Below, in pieces: positions 1 through 12,240 of a stretch of 64,000 nt of DNA. The position numbers were made by a program, and so were the translations under genes. Source of the DNA: Prinia subflava (taxonomy: Eukaryota; Chordata; Aves; Passeriformes; Cisticolidae); NCBI RefSeq assembly GCF_021018805.1, contig NC_086259.1, positions 10,902,501-10,966,500 of the forward strand, in the 5' to 3' direction. Within the stretch, counting starts at the first letter, position 1. Each line of letters opens with the position of its first letter. The notes beneath the pieces were generated by a model. The model did no database searches and was not told the origin of the DNA. It was given only the letters and a program-made list of their open reading frames with translations.

Positions 1-3000
1 CATTTTCATAGATTTTAATTAGTATTGTGGGAGGAAAGTATTTTAAGTTCTTTAGAGTTCAGACAAAGCAAAATGGTTTTTTTTTAATGGTTTTGAGTTT
101 TATATATTTCTACAAACGCATATGAAGCACATTGGTGCACCACTCTAAAAGTCTTTTGGTTGGGGTCCACCAGTGCTTTGGTTGCTGTTATTTCAACATG
201 TGGAGGGTTTTTCTCCTATTTACCTGGTTTACTATTTGAGTAATAATAGAAACTCTGACATTTTCAGGCTGATGCAATTGTCGTTTCACCCTGTTTAGTG
301 TCAGGTTCATTGATCTCTTCCCTGCCACTCTGTGGAACAGCAAAATGCACTCTGCAGGCCAGTGCTAAAGATGGATTCTCCTACAGATTCACTTTGTCCA
401 AGTACACACAAGGCTGGCTCTTTTCAGGCTATCCTACTTTGTCACCAGTGGTGCCTCAGGATATTGTAGCCAGCGTCCTCATTTCCAGTGGAATGGTTTG
501 TTTTGAAAGCATAAAGCTCTTGAGTCAGTGACTGTAAACTTTGGATCTGTGGTAAGGGCCAAAAGCACCAGTGACATGAGCCATTATCAGCTTCTGGAAG
601 AAGCAGACAGAGAGATCATCTGATGTGCCAGCAAATGGATTTGTTCTTGCATCTTTGTGCAGCTGATACCTTTTTTTTCTTAGATTAATATTTAGCCGAT
701 ATTGCCTCTATCCCTTTCCTAAAACTGACATTTTCTTTTCAAGTTTCTTATCTGGAAACAAACTCGTTTTGTCCCTTCTATAAATGCAGTCCTGGTCTCA
801 GCCATTATTTATGTCTGGGCACGCTGTAGTTACAGCACATGAAAGAACATCAGCAACGACTTATTGTAAATGGGACAGACTTCTTGGGAATGCACTGGGG
901 ATTAGATGTCCAAAAGAATGAAGCACTGCTCTCTTTCCATCTGCCCACTTCATTTCACTGCCTGTTTGGGACCAGTACTTCTAAAATCTAGTGTGCAAAG
1001 TCAAATATTGATTTAATTTGTTTTGTTCTTAAAAGGTAAAGGGTAGACCTGGGAAGGTTTTACTGGTGCAGTCACAGGAAGGACAAGCAGGAAACAGCTG
1101 AAAAAAATGCTTTCTGCTAAACTTGGAAATTTTCTGATTGGTTAATTAAAAAACCTAAGAAAATCTTTGGTCTAGATTGGACTCAATAACTTTCAAAATG
1201 TCACTTTTGGCATGATAAATTTGAATTTTTTTTTGTGATAAAGCCATATAAAAAATGGCATTTCAGTATATTCATATTTTCTTCATCCTCTGTTTTTTCA
1301 GTAATGAGTCTTTAGGATGCAAACTAAAATTTAATACCAAGTGAAGGAGTTTTAATTGTTGGCTTCATTATGTTTTACAGAGTTGAAACAAAGAGATCAC
1401 AAAGTAGTCAACCCATTTTCCAAACACCCTTCAAAACACCTTTGGTGACGTTCCAGCAAGTACTGATTCTGTATGGGCTAGTTCTTCTAAAATTAGTAAA
1501 TCAGAAGTCAAGCTTTCAGTATTTTTTGACTGTAAACAAGTTAAGCTCCAGCTCCCTATGTAGATCTCATGTTTTGTATTAGTTCTCCAGAAAAAGCTCT
1601 GGGAGAGCATAGTTCTGGTTTCCCTTGGATACAGGTGATCCAGGCTGTAGTACTGAATGCATTTGTCTTAATAAAGTGATCCAAGTGCTTTTTTTGCCTG
1701 GGCCATTGTTTTAAAAGCTACCCTGAAGTTTGGAGTAACAGTGCAGTAACACCTTTATTCCAGCATGAATGGAAGGAGAAAATAGCTCCCTATATAAAAC
1801 AGAAAATTTCAGGAATGCTGGAGGGTGTATGGGTGAGTGTGTGCTTTTGTACCTGCAGGGCAAATGTCCCATCTTCCCCTTCTGAACAGATCAGTGCGTG
1901 GGGAAATCAGCCAGACCCATTTTCCTTGTCTTACCCTAAGAATTTTCATCTTGTCTCCACTGCTCTTTGAACTGCAGCTATGTTAGTCCCACCTTGGAAA
2001 CAGGACAGTATCCATCCTCTCCTCACTCTGAATGTGCCTGTGCAGTCTGAGCCACAGACTGACCCCTATTGATCTGTTTGACTGCTCTTCTGTGGAGCAA
2101 ACAGTGCAAGAGGGTCCAGGGACTCTAATTCACCGTACCTTATTTAGGTTCCTAGTTAATAATTCTTATTTGCATTAATCACATTCATTAGCAGAACTGG
2201 AGGCTGCCTCTTGCCTTCTATGCATTCCTGTTCCTGACAGCAAAACAAAAAAGTGTCTGCTCTGAAGAAACAGTGTTTTAGGTGTATTGACACTTGATAC
2301 TTAATAGTTGCAAAACTTAACTAGTAGAAAAAAGACTTTTTCTGAATCAATGACTCACGCATTACAGTAAAATATATTGATTAAAAACAAAGCATAATGT
2401 TAGTCATTTAGTCAGTAGAGTGATGCAATACTGAAATAAATTTATCCTTTGACTTCTGCATTAACCTTTTATTGACTGCTTGCATACTCATAATTAACAC
2501 ACACTTTAGCTGGCTTGGTTAATTTTAGCATTGTGATCAGTGTCCTCTAATGTAGATGACACCCTGGTCATCAGAAATCAGTGCAGGCCAGGGAACCATG
2601 ACCAGGCAAGTGTCTGTCCAGGGAATGCAGCACGTGCTGTTATGCAAATAGTCAAACAGTCAGAGAAATGTTTGTTATCACTTAGTTGAACATTGGTAAA
2701 TATTCATAAGCAAAGTCCATTTGTCAAAAACAGACAAAAAAGTTATGAAAAAAATCTGAGAACATTAGAGGATGGAGGTAGTGAGAACATGCTCTTCAAC
2801 AGTAACTAAAAGTGGGCTTTTTTAATTGAATCTGTCACAAGTCTTGATTGTTCTAGTAAGAAAGTAGGGACCATGGAGTTTTGTGCATTCTAAAAACAAG
2901 CAATTCTTTCTATAATATGTTGTTGAACACTTATTGTCAAGGTGGATGTTGCAGCTAAATTGCCCTGAAATATATCACAACAGTTTTCCTGTTCTCCTGC

Positions 3001-6000
3001 TGCAGATGAAGTATTCAAGGTAGCTATTCTGTGTTTCAGAGTTTGTGTGATTTCCACTCTTTACACACTTTTTACATCTAATATGCATAGGTTAGTCCTA
3101 TTTTCTTTTGGAGTTTTGACTCTAGTAACTCAAATAACAGGTTTTAATTGATATGGAATATTTTCATTAACTCACAATATTGTAAATCTTCATACTTTCC
3201 CACTACCACCACAGCTCGATGTTTGCAGCCTTTTTTGTTCATTTTTATTTATCAGGAGTTATTGTTGCTAAGTCATATTAACTGTCAGATACAAAGGATT
3301 TTAAATAATTCTGTGCAATCATTTAGATGTCTTTGTTTGCTCTGCTTCAGTTTAAAATGTTGCTATGGTTTTGGCAAGATCTTCAACTCTGTTCCACTGC
3401 TACAAATTAAAGTCCATTGTAGGAACAACTTCTCCTGTAGAATTTTTTTTTAATCAGAAATATACTCATCTGGAAAGGTCTGGGTTTTGCACCCTAATTC
3501 TGTGAGAATTAGTGAGAAAGCACATTTTTGACTGTGTTCCAGGTTGTGGGAGCTATTCAGGTGAATTGCTTATTGAACTGCAAGGTGCAGCAGTGACTGC
3601 CTAGAACCAGCCCCATGCTTTGAATATGAAAACCTCAAGCTTTCTTTGATGCCAGCAGATCCAGCACAGGCATTGTAATTTTGGTCAAAATAGATGATTG
3701 CCAAATTATAGAAATGTATAATTCCCTGCAGTTCTTGCTGGTATGGAGCAAAGCTGTAGAAATCCAACAGAAGGACAGAAGCACCAAGGGATCACTGCAC
3801 GTGCTTTCCCTTTTTTATATTTTTACAGCACATTGATGCGTTTCTGTCATCAGACTGGCACAGCAAGTCTGAGGATATGACACACTTCCATTCCTGTAAT
3901 CCCTCTCATGGAATATGCTGTGGCTAAACCTTCCCCAGTTGCATGATTGCCTGGAAGTTCAGGCACGTGCTTGGTTGTGGGGAGACCTCTCTGGTAACAA
4001 ATACAGAAAATGGAAAGTAGCAAGTAGTGGCTCTGGGGCTGTCCAGGCACAGCATCACTGTGACTGCTGCCACATTTACAGCAACTCAGACTCACACATG
4101 TGAGGGAGAAGCTGGTCAATCTGGTTGTGTGAGAGAGCAAGGAAAAAAATACATGAAAGGGAAAAACAGGACCCTGAAATGCTGAGGAAGCTAAAGGTTG
4201 ATATATTTTTTCTCTCAGTGAAAACTGTTGTTAATAAATGTGGAAGAGAGAGAATTTATTATTATTGTTATTAGCTGAGTTTTGCAGATCACATAACATG
4301 CCTGTAGTATTTGCTGACTGGGCTTTGTGATTTGTCATCTGCAATAATCTCTACATGGTCAATTTATCCACTTTTAGATGGAAATGCTTAAACTGGAATG
4401 TCTTATACTACCCACCAAGCTGAGTGTATTATTTTGTGCCAAGACAGAAAATAAAGCAAGCTTTTAAAAGCCTTATAGAGTTATGCTGTAATTAGTTTCA
4501 GCTTCCCCTGCATATTAATTTTCTCCTCTTCTTTTATATAATTTGGAAAGTGTCTTCAGAACATGATGGCACAATCAGTTAAGTACCTCTCAGAACTCAC
4601 ACACTAAACTGCATTTGCTATAACAACTATTATAAAGCAGCCAGCAAAACAAATCCTCTGTTATTCTGTACAGTGCAGCTTATCAATGCAAACAGTTTAA
4701 TATTTATGCTAAGAGGATTGTCACAAGTAGCTTCTGTTCCTTTAATTCTTGTTTTAAATAAATAATGAGAACATTTAAACACATTACTCTTCCCAGGGCC
4801 CTGAGGTCGGCTAATCTTATTATTTATGAAGTGATGTGCTACATAATAGTACTTAGTGCATGTTAACAGATGCTATTATCAGGGGCTGATGTGGAGAGCT
4901 GAAGATATATTGGAATGCTATGTGTTAATACTGTCCTTGCAGTGTAATGTACGATGGATTGAGTGCCCAGGATGCTGGTGCTGCAATTAACCACCCACCA
5001 ACATGGGTGTAAAGCTGAAGGATGTTTTCTCATGGGGATTACACTGCTATTAATAATTCCCAGGAGAAGAAGACATCTTTCATTTGGCAACAGTCTCTTC
5101 CAGAAGGTCAAGGGTGTGGACAGGGAAGTTGTGTGTGTCAGTATTCTTAGGGTTCATTCTACTGAGGTGAAAGACACGTACATGTTTAAAACAGCCTTAA
5201 AGTTCTTACAAAATTGATGTGCTTTACAGAACGTGAATTTTCAAAAATGTCATACAAGAGATAAAAGTTAATTTCTGAAATTTGGTTGTTATCTCTTTAA
5301 AGAGCTATATAGACCTGAAGTATATACCAAAATTAAGGTAATTCTCAGCATTTTTCTTTGTTTTGCCTCACTGCAAATATTAACTAATTAATCAGCAGTG
5401 TGGAAATTGTTTGAGGGAAAGGGAAAAGGGAGGAGGGGAAATCCTCCTTGAACTGTGACAATGTTTTTGATGCAGCATGTATTACAGTCTAATCTTTAGA
5501 GATGTGATGATTGCCACTTATAAAAACTTTCCTCTGCAGGCTGCAGTTCAGTTGAATATTATAATTAGACTTCACTAGTATTGATGAATAATCCATTTAA
5601 TAAAAAACATTGTAATTTAAACATTTTCTCTGGGGACTAACATACACTAACCTCTTAATTTAATTTTATTGAAGTTTTGCCCACCCATTCATCATTGGAA
5701 GTTGTTATTAACCTCCATTTCCATTTTTCTTTATAGAATTTTCTCTTCTCTATATTGCCTTTTTCAGTGCTAAGCAGGTTGATACACTTGTAAATCTCCA
5801 GAATCTACAAAGCTAGTCTGGCTTCTTTAATGTTGTTTAATCTATCCCCCCTGACCTTAATGCAGTAAATTCAGTTTAATCTTTCTCAATAATCTAGTAA
5901 TACATTGGAAACCAGCAAACATTTAAATCTGATAATGATTTAATCACATACTTTAAATAACAGCTGAGATAATGAAAAAATAATTCACCATATAAAGGAA

Positions 6001-6215
6001 CACTAACTGAGTTTTCTCTGTGATTGGCTTTTTGAGAAATCCCTATAGAAAATACAAAGCCTACAACAGAAATCAACTTCACTGGAAATGTGCAATCCAT
6101 TTGGTGTCAGAAGATGTCGTATTTCTTTTTTATTATCATCTTTCTCTTTAAATTAATGTTCAAATGTATCCTTGCTGAGTATTCAGTTTCTTGCTCCAGT
6201 TTTACTTAAGTGGTT
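1..6215. other. Non-coding stretch, probably last intron of the gene ending at 6.4 kb
   Basis: AT-rich unique DNA with no recognisable repeat family and no convincing exon. If the exon at 6239-6392 is a terminal coding exon, this stretch is at least partly its upstream intron, which is inference. One frame is open from 259 to 531 just after an acceptor-like TTTTCAG (261-267), but nothing else supports it as an exon. The parts around 2.3-2.8 kb and 4.2-4.9 kb are rich in TTAATTA-like and AATAAT words and look like ordinary or possibly conserved AT-rich intronic DNA. An AATAAA is present at 1670-1675 without a clear gene context. Confidence 0.45.
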
Positions 6216-6238
6216 TATCTGCTTACCTTTCTTTTCAG
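6216..6238 (+). promoter_or_regulatory. 3' splice acceptor with polypyrimidine tract
   Basis: A pyrimidine-rich run leads into CTTTTCAG and ends with AG at 6237-6238. This is a good match to the vertebrate acceptor consensus (polypyrimidine, then CAG, then G). A plausible branch-point region (TTTACTTAA-like) lies about 30 bases upstream of the AG. It sets the start of the open exon that follows at 6239. It is read by eye and was not scored. Confidence 0.55.
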
Positions 6239-6392
6239 GTGCCAGTCAGACGCAGCAGAGAGCTTGCCAGAAGACCAGAGACCAGAATGCCATCCCTTCT
6301 GGACAGATGATGATCAATGTAATATGCCTCTGCCATATGATCTGGAAGAAGTAATTGCTTATCTGCAAAATCTTGTTCAATGGATAGAATAA
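6239..6392 (+). CDS. Candidate terminal coding exon of an unidentified protein
   Basis: The first base completes a codon begun in the previous exon. The frame then reads 50 codons, starting Cys-Gln-Ser-Asp, to a TAA stop at 6390-6392. The peptide is acidic, has three cysteines, contains a CHPFWTDDDQC segment and ends DLEEVIAYLQNLVQWIE, which has the pattern of an amphipathic helix. Three things support a real exon: a strong acceptor directly upstream, composition more protein-like than the other small open frames here, and a complete 3' end downstream (AATAAA, then a GT-rich element). The cysteines would suit a secreted or lumenal tail, but that is inference. I do not recognise the family, and I see no upstream exon of the same gene in the window. 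The alternative frame across the same DNA ends in a Lys-rich tail at 6354 and is less convincing. It could also be an alternative last exon or a decayed copy. Confidence 0.5.
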
Positions 6393-6575
6393 CAAGTGAC
6401 CTTCCAGCCTGGAATTATTGATGCTGGTCATCTGGGGAGAAGCTTTGTCATTATCATAAATCTTTTCAGCTTTATGATTCCTTGAACATGTTATTTTATG
6501 TGTCAATGCAGATTTTACCGTTTTTACACAGTATCTTAGTTAATGTTTCATAATAAAAAAGACCAGCCCCCAGAT
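6393..6575 (+). other. Probable 3' untranslated region
   Basis: This is the sequence between the TAA stop and the expected cleavage point, about 15-20 bases after the AATAAA. It is AT-rich, has no long open frame and no repeat. At about 180 bases it would be a short 3' UTR for a vertebrate gene. It depends entirely on the exon call upstream. Confidence 0.4.
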
Positions 6576-6596
6576 TTACAGAAGCGTGTGTTTTTT
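6552..6596 (+). terminator. Polyadenylation signal and downstream GT/T-rich element
   Basis: The canonical AATAAA occupies 6552-6557. A GTGTGTTTTTT element sits at 6586-6596, so the distance from signal to downstream element is about 28 bases, which is normal for a vertebrate cleavage site. Cleavage would fall near 6570-6580. With the acceptor and stop codon upstream it makes a coherent gene 3' end. Confidence 0.5.
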
Positions 6597-6684
6597 AAGA
6601 CCTGAAGTCCAGAACACCAGCTTTAGTTCCCTCCTCCTCCACTCTAATTCCCATTGACCCCACAGCCCAGGGATGTCTGTGTTT

Positions 6685-7060
6685 CACAGGATGACAGGGT
6701 CAGGTTGGAAGGGACCACAGTGGGGCACCTGGTCCAGCCTCTCTGCTGCAGGAATGACCCCCAGCACAGGGCACAGGGCAGTGTCCTGCCAGTTCTGAAT
6801 GTCCCCAGGGAGGGAGACTCCACAGCCTCTGGGCGCTCTGCTCAGTGCCGGGCACTGCACAGCAGAGAGGTCCCTGCTCAGGGCCAGCTGGAACCTCCTG
6901 GGCAGCAGCTCCTGCCCCTGCCTCTTGTCCCAGTGCTGGGCACACCCAGCAGGGCCTGGTCCATCCTCTGACACCTCCTGCAGACACTGACAGACATCAA
7001 TAATGTCCCCTCTCAGCCATCTCTTCTTGAGGCTGAGCAGGCCCAGCTCTGCCAGTGTTT
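6685..7060 (-). mobile_element. CR1 LINE fragment, 3' part, minus strand
   Basis: Read on the + strand this is the reverse complement of a CR1 3' end. It begins with a degenerate octamer tail and the CAGGTTGGAAGGGACCACAG block. It continues through the block equivalent to 'statement of first-degree' CR1 sequence around GACTCCACAGCCTCTGGG and ends near the CCCTCTCAGCCATCTCTTC..GGCTGAGCAGGCCCAGCTCT block. It is about 375 bases, GC-rich and 5'-truncated, as is usual for avian CR1. Overlapping open frames of about 95-105 codons in this patch result from its GC content and are not genes. It lies about 90 bases after the candidate gene 3' end. Confidence 0.9.
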
Positions 7061-8039
7061 GACACCTTCCCTTGGTATCTAAATTTCAGCTTCCATGAGT
7101 GCCTAGAGCTGTCTCTGCCTGGCAGGTTTGAGCAACTCAAGGTGCAGCTCACCCCTGTGGCAAAGCATGTCCTGGGCAGTCTGATGAGAGGCCAGCCTGG
7201 GATGAGCCTGCTGGGCATCTTCAAAACAGAGCTGGGAATTCTCCATCCAGTAACACAAAGGGGCAGGAGGTGCTGGAGATATTCCTTTGTGCAGTGGCTC
7301 CTTCTTAGACCATTTTTTCAGACGAGGAATTCTGTCGGAGCATTCTAACACAGATGCCAAGACTTTCTTACTGTTTTCCCTCATGGCAGCTGAGTACTAC
7401 AGAGATTTCTGATGTGAATCTTTACCTCCTAGGCTCCCTGGAATTCAGAATTCAGTTCCTAATTCAGTTCCTGCTTTGTTTCTGCATATTGTCAATCCTA
7501 TTCTGAGGTCAGGTTTCCCAGTGCATAGCCTAAAGAGCTGATGAACCTTAGTAAGACCTTCCATTTGGGTTGTTTGGTCCCCTGAAAAACTGATTTAGAT
7601 TGTGTGATATTTGGTATTGCAGCGTCAAGTGAGATACATGAGCACAAACCCAGAAAACTACGAGAAACGAAGCTGTTTGTGATGCTTTGTAGTAATGTGC
7701 TATAAAAAGAACAGTTCTGTGTGGGATGATACAGGGTGCTCGTGAATGAGATAGAGAATTTTGATTTGGTAAATTACTATTTTAACGGAACTGGTTGGAC
7801 TGGTGTCCAACTTTGCCACAAAAAGCAGAAAATCATTATGGTGAAAAAACACTCAGGCTGTATAACCACTACAAAAGAAGCCAGTAAGATTCAGAGTTTG
7901 ACATTGCCACCAAGAAATGAATATGCCTCCTGTGCTAATGTGATGTTTAAAGTCTCTGCTGAGGCCAGACTCACCCAGAACACACCAGCTTTCTGTATTG
8001 GCAAAGTGCTGCCTGTGTGGATGAGGCTTGTGCTCCTGA
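7061..8039. other. Non-coding stretch with a 12-bp tandem duplication
   Basis: Unique sequence of mixed composition. The only structure seen is a perfect tandem pair of AATTCAGTTCCT at 7449-7472, directly after a related GAATTCAG. The open frame at 7736-8062 (108 codons) does not resemble a known protein and has no splice or promoter context. Confidence 0.4.
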
Positions 8040-8236
8040 AAATTGTACTTTTGACAGTATAACATGTGCCAGACCTCCCTGGAGCTAAGGAAGCTGTGCC
8101 AGTAAAAATTGAGTTTTAGCGGTATAAAACTGTGTCCACACCTACCAGCTTTTGCCAGGACAATTATATCAAGTAGAGATTGTACCTCATAAGACTTTTG
8201 GTAAAGCTGTGCCAGCAAAAGTATAAATACCTGAAT
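8040..8236. mobile_element. Probable fossil hAT-like non-autonomous DNA transposon
   Basis: The stretch holds repeated variants of 'GTGCCAG(C/T)AAAA' (near 8096 and 8208), a 'TGTCCACACCTACCA' block and 'TTTTGCCAGGACAATTATATC'-type sequence. These resemble internal and terminal motifs of old hAT-like MITEs spread in birds, crocodilians and turtles (GCCAGTATAAC / TGTCCACAC / AGCTGTGCC words). The resemblance is from memory of the family pattern. I could not define intact terminal repeats or an 8-bp target-site duplication, so boundaries are approximate and the copy is clearly decayed. The neighbour at about 8384-8500 has similar wording and may belong to the same or a related element. Confidence 0.4.
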
Positions 8237-11200
8237 CAAATGTTTCCATTGTGGTCCTGGGCTTCTGCAAAAACTTTTAGTTTATGTGTAGGATGTAAAA
8301 ACTCTCTGAAGAATAAGTTATTAAACTAGGTTTGATAATATTACCTTGATGCACACATTTATCTGTTGTCTCTTGTGCCATAGATTTCATAACATTTGGA
8401 AACACTGCTATGGGTATAGCTTTCACTTCTCTGCACTAGCTGAAGCTGGCTTTACCAGTGGGCAAATAGCACATATTTGGATCAGTGCCACACTAAACAC
8501 TGTTTGCTTTGGAGATCACTTAGAGAAAAGCTACTGAAGATGTGGGAATTCTGCTTTTGTAAAGGCAGTTCTCAGAAACAGATATTGCTTTGGAAATGAG
8601 CAATATGAATTCAGACAAGCTAATGATGTAACAGTGTTAACACAGTGTTTAGGGGGACTGTTTATTTATGCTGTTACTTTATGATTACTTTGTGTTTAAT
8701 TAAGCGTTGCTAAACTCCATGGGGATCACAGTATTGAAAGGAATCTGACTGCCACAAAGGGTGGAGAAGCACATCAATGATGTAGTTTGTAGCTGAAGTG
8801 GAGGTAAAGCTATTAAAAAAATGATTGGCAAATAATTATTTCCAGCAGCAGTAAAAATAAAGCCAAACCAAAACAACCCCAAACCTATTAGGAGACTGCG
8901 GGCAGTAATATTAGAATTTTTAGAATACATGTTCCCAGGTCTTGCCTATGCTTGAAGATTTAAGGTAGAGCATTAGCTGAACCAGTGCTAGTCTCAATGC
9001 AGCCAGATAGCCCTTATCTAAGCCACAGATAGCAATGACATGGACAAATGAACACCTCTGGAGTGAATAAGACTGACAAAGTACCAATAATCAAGTGGTT
9101 TAGGGCTCTGTGTTGCATTCCAGTCTTGCATCATCTAAATCAGTATAACCTGATTGAGTTCAGTTGAAATGCAGAATTATCAGAAGATTTTATCCAGAGC
9201 CCACAGGAGCTGATAGCAATAACATGAGTGAATGGTGGAGCTGTTTGAAGCATGCAGTAATCCCAAAGGGTAGCCCAAAAGGAGAACATCGTTGAAGGTA
9301 AAGATATATAAAAAACCTGAGAGAACAAGTGTAAATTACTGCTGTGTTTAGATTATGCTGGACACATACTTCGAAGATTTTTTTTTTTAATTCAAGTAGT
9401 TATAATTTAGCTTGTTTCAATGATTCTTTAGCAATCCATTTATATTCCAGCTTTAGAGAACCCATTTCCTTTTTGGATGAGCTGGAAGACACAGCCTCTA
9501 ATTAATGTTCTGTGTATAGCAATTGTTTGCCAATGCTGGATGCTTTAGAAGCTTGAGGACTAAGGTCACGCTTTTTCAAGGAAGAGGTGATAGCATAAAT
9601 TAACTTCTGACATTAAATTCAGTGGTTCTTTGAAAATGGTGAAGTTCACAACTTTGCTTACATTTATTTTTCATCAGCCAGGACTGAATTGAGGTAAAAT
9701 AGTTCACTTGCACGTGTGCATCAGGCTAAATGGATTGCAGAAGATACAGATCTGTTTGCCTGTCTGCACTTGCCTTTAGACAATATTCATCAATTTTACA
9801 AAAGCTACTGACTAAACATGGAACCAGTACAAATGAAATGCTCAAGGCAAGGCTTTCTTTTATAAATCTGATACAGGGTTGGTTTTACACTGATAGAAAG
9901 AAAATGTTGGCAGAAAATGAAAAACTTCTATTGTTTCTGTAATTTGGGGGATGAAAGATGCAGACTGTTTTTAAGTATTTGATAGAAAACTGCTGTGTTA
10001 TGCAATGCAATTAGAAATGTTTTTATAATGCTTTGTTCATATCCCTGTATATGAAAATATTTTATCCCATAGGTCCTTTCTTCTATTGAAAAGGTTATGT
10101 AAATAAATAAAATGAATCTCAATGCAGTAGATTTTAAAGGCACAGTACTTATGTTCTGAGCTTTACAGCAGGTTCTTATTATTTAAAGGGTAAATAAGAA
10201 TGCCATGAGTAATCACTGACTGAAAACTGTGCAGGAAGGGTAACATGCACTATAATAAATATCCAAATCAGTTGTCTTATTATCATCTGAGTATGGTTTT
10301 ATGTTCACTGGTAGTGGTACAAGATCCACTATAAAATCATGCAGGGCTACTTAATGCAGTGGGGCAGATTCAGGTATTCCGTTCGTGTAACGGTACAGAA
10401 ATGAAAAGATTATTAAAATCCATCATGAAAGGTGACTAAAATACTGTAGTGTGTTAAGAGTTGGCATTGCTCCTTTCTCACTTAGAGAGAATTTGTCCTG
10501 TGCCGTGCAGTGGAGTTTGGGCTGTTGGATACTGAACCAGGCCAGGCTTAGGCTTACATCTAAGCTGGGCTGAGAGCAGGGCAAGGGAGGTGAGATGCAC
10601 TGAGACCCAAGGGATTGCTTTCTCAGGGCCACAGCTTCATTGGCTGGACTCATATGGGAGTCATTGAGCCCAAACTGGTACAGTGCAGGTCAGGATCTCT
10701 CCCTTAATCGTTGCCAGCTGGTGCAAAGTTAATGTTGGCTCCCTAAAGCCCTTCCTGCCCCTGACAGCCAGTCCTCAGCTCTGTGCTGGAGCTGACCACT
10801 CAGCTCACACCAAGGTTGCAGAGTTGGGGAATGTGGCTGTTCCACTGCAGCAACAGGGATGAGAAACTCATTCCCAGCTTCAGCCTCCACCTCTGTCCTG
10901 CTACAGCTCCACAGACTGAGTACCTCCAAACATTCTGCTTCTCATTTGAGATTCAAGCTGCTGCAGCTCATCTTCTGAACTGTCCCACCAGGACAGTGAT
11001 CTGCCACAGGGAAGGGTCAGACCAGAAGAATTCTGTTTGCATGAGGTTCCTCATCAAAACAGACACCCATTGCACTCCCCATAAGTTCATTATTATAATA
11101 ATCTGCCTGTAGAGGGTGGGAGCTGCTAGGGAGTGAGGAAGGACTCTGGCAAAACCACCAGCATTTGTTGTTCTGTGGGACTCCCATCCTGCCCTGTTCT

Positions 11201-12209
11201 GGCTCACCCCACCAGGCAGAGGCAATCCTGAGCAGAACCACTGCTCTCCGTCCTGTCCAATCTGACTCTTCACCTTCAGTGTGGCTGGGCTTGCACCTTC
11301 ATTTACATTTATCTGTCCTCTTCACCTTAGCCTGAGGGCATGCATTGATCAAGAGAAGATAATTTATACAATTACAAAAAGCCTGTACATAGAAAGGCTA
11401 CAGAATTGGCAGAATAACATGCAAAATAAAAGCCAAGAAGTAACTGATAAAATTAGCACATTAAAATGCTGATATTTAGACATGAGCACTTCACATGTCA
11501 TGGGAACTCTCATTTCTTGTTGCTTAGGAGATAATATTCATAATCCAAAAGATTGTGTTATGCTATGGTTTACATCCTCTAAATCTCCACTGGTTTTACA
11601 GGGCTTGTCCATGATGATCAAGAATTTGGTCACAACAGTTGTTCTCCTCCCCCTCCCTATGGTCAAATACTTGCTTTCATGCCAACACATCTTGGTCTGA
11701 TTAGTCCCCTTGATTACAGGCTAAAGTAAAAAGTCAGGTGTATAAGATTCCCATTATCCTTTATTCCACTGCTTCTAAGAACAGGTCAGATAGAGTTATT
11801 TCAGTGAAAATGTGAACAATCAACTTCTGTTTACCATTAACCTTCAGTTTTCTTTTCTTAAAATCAAATCAGGGCTTGGTAGGCAGTTATTTTCATACAT
11901 GTCCCTTGATCAGTGGAACAATCTGTCAAAAGCCATTAAAGCCTCTATTAGGTTGAATTGCATTCAAAGTTAAGCTCTCCAATCATCTGAAGGGCTGTGA
12001 TGATTGTTTTTAATATAGTATACATTGATTTCTCTCTCAGAGTAGCAGCATAACTTTGAAACTAAGTGTGTATGACTTGGGCATTTTGCTCTCCAGTATG
12101 TCTTGAGAGGCTTTGTTTCTTGTGGAAGATGAATGTCTAGATTAAAAAAAGAAAAAACAAATGCAGTGAAATCGCCTCTTTATTGTCACAAGTTTTTAAC
12201 TTTTCCTAG

Positions 12210-12240
12210 TTCATTGTAACCCTCAAGGTGTTACAATGAA
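12210..12240. repeat. Short perfect hairpin, 11-bp stem and 9-base loop
   Basis: TTCATTGTAAC at 12210-12220 is the exact reverse complement of GTTACAATGAA at 12230-12240. The loop is CCTCAAGGT. Outside the 11 pairs the flanks do not continue to pair well, so it is too short for a microRNA precursor. One such hairpin in 64 kb is near what chance would give. Confidence 0.5.

Noticed and set aside
6654..6990. Open frames on both strands at 6.65-6.99 kb
   Set aside because: They fall within a CR1 copy. The frames come from its GC content.
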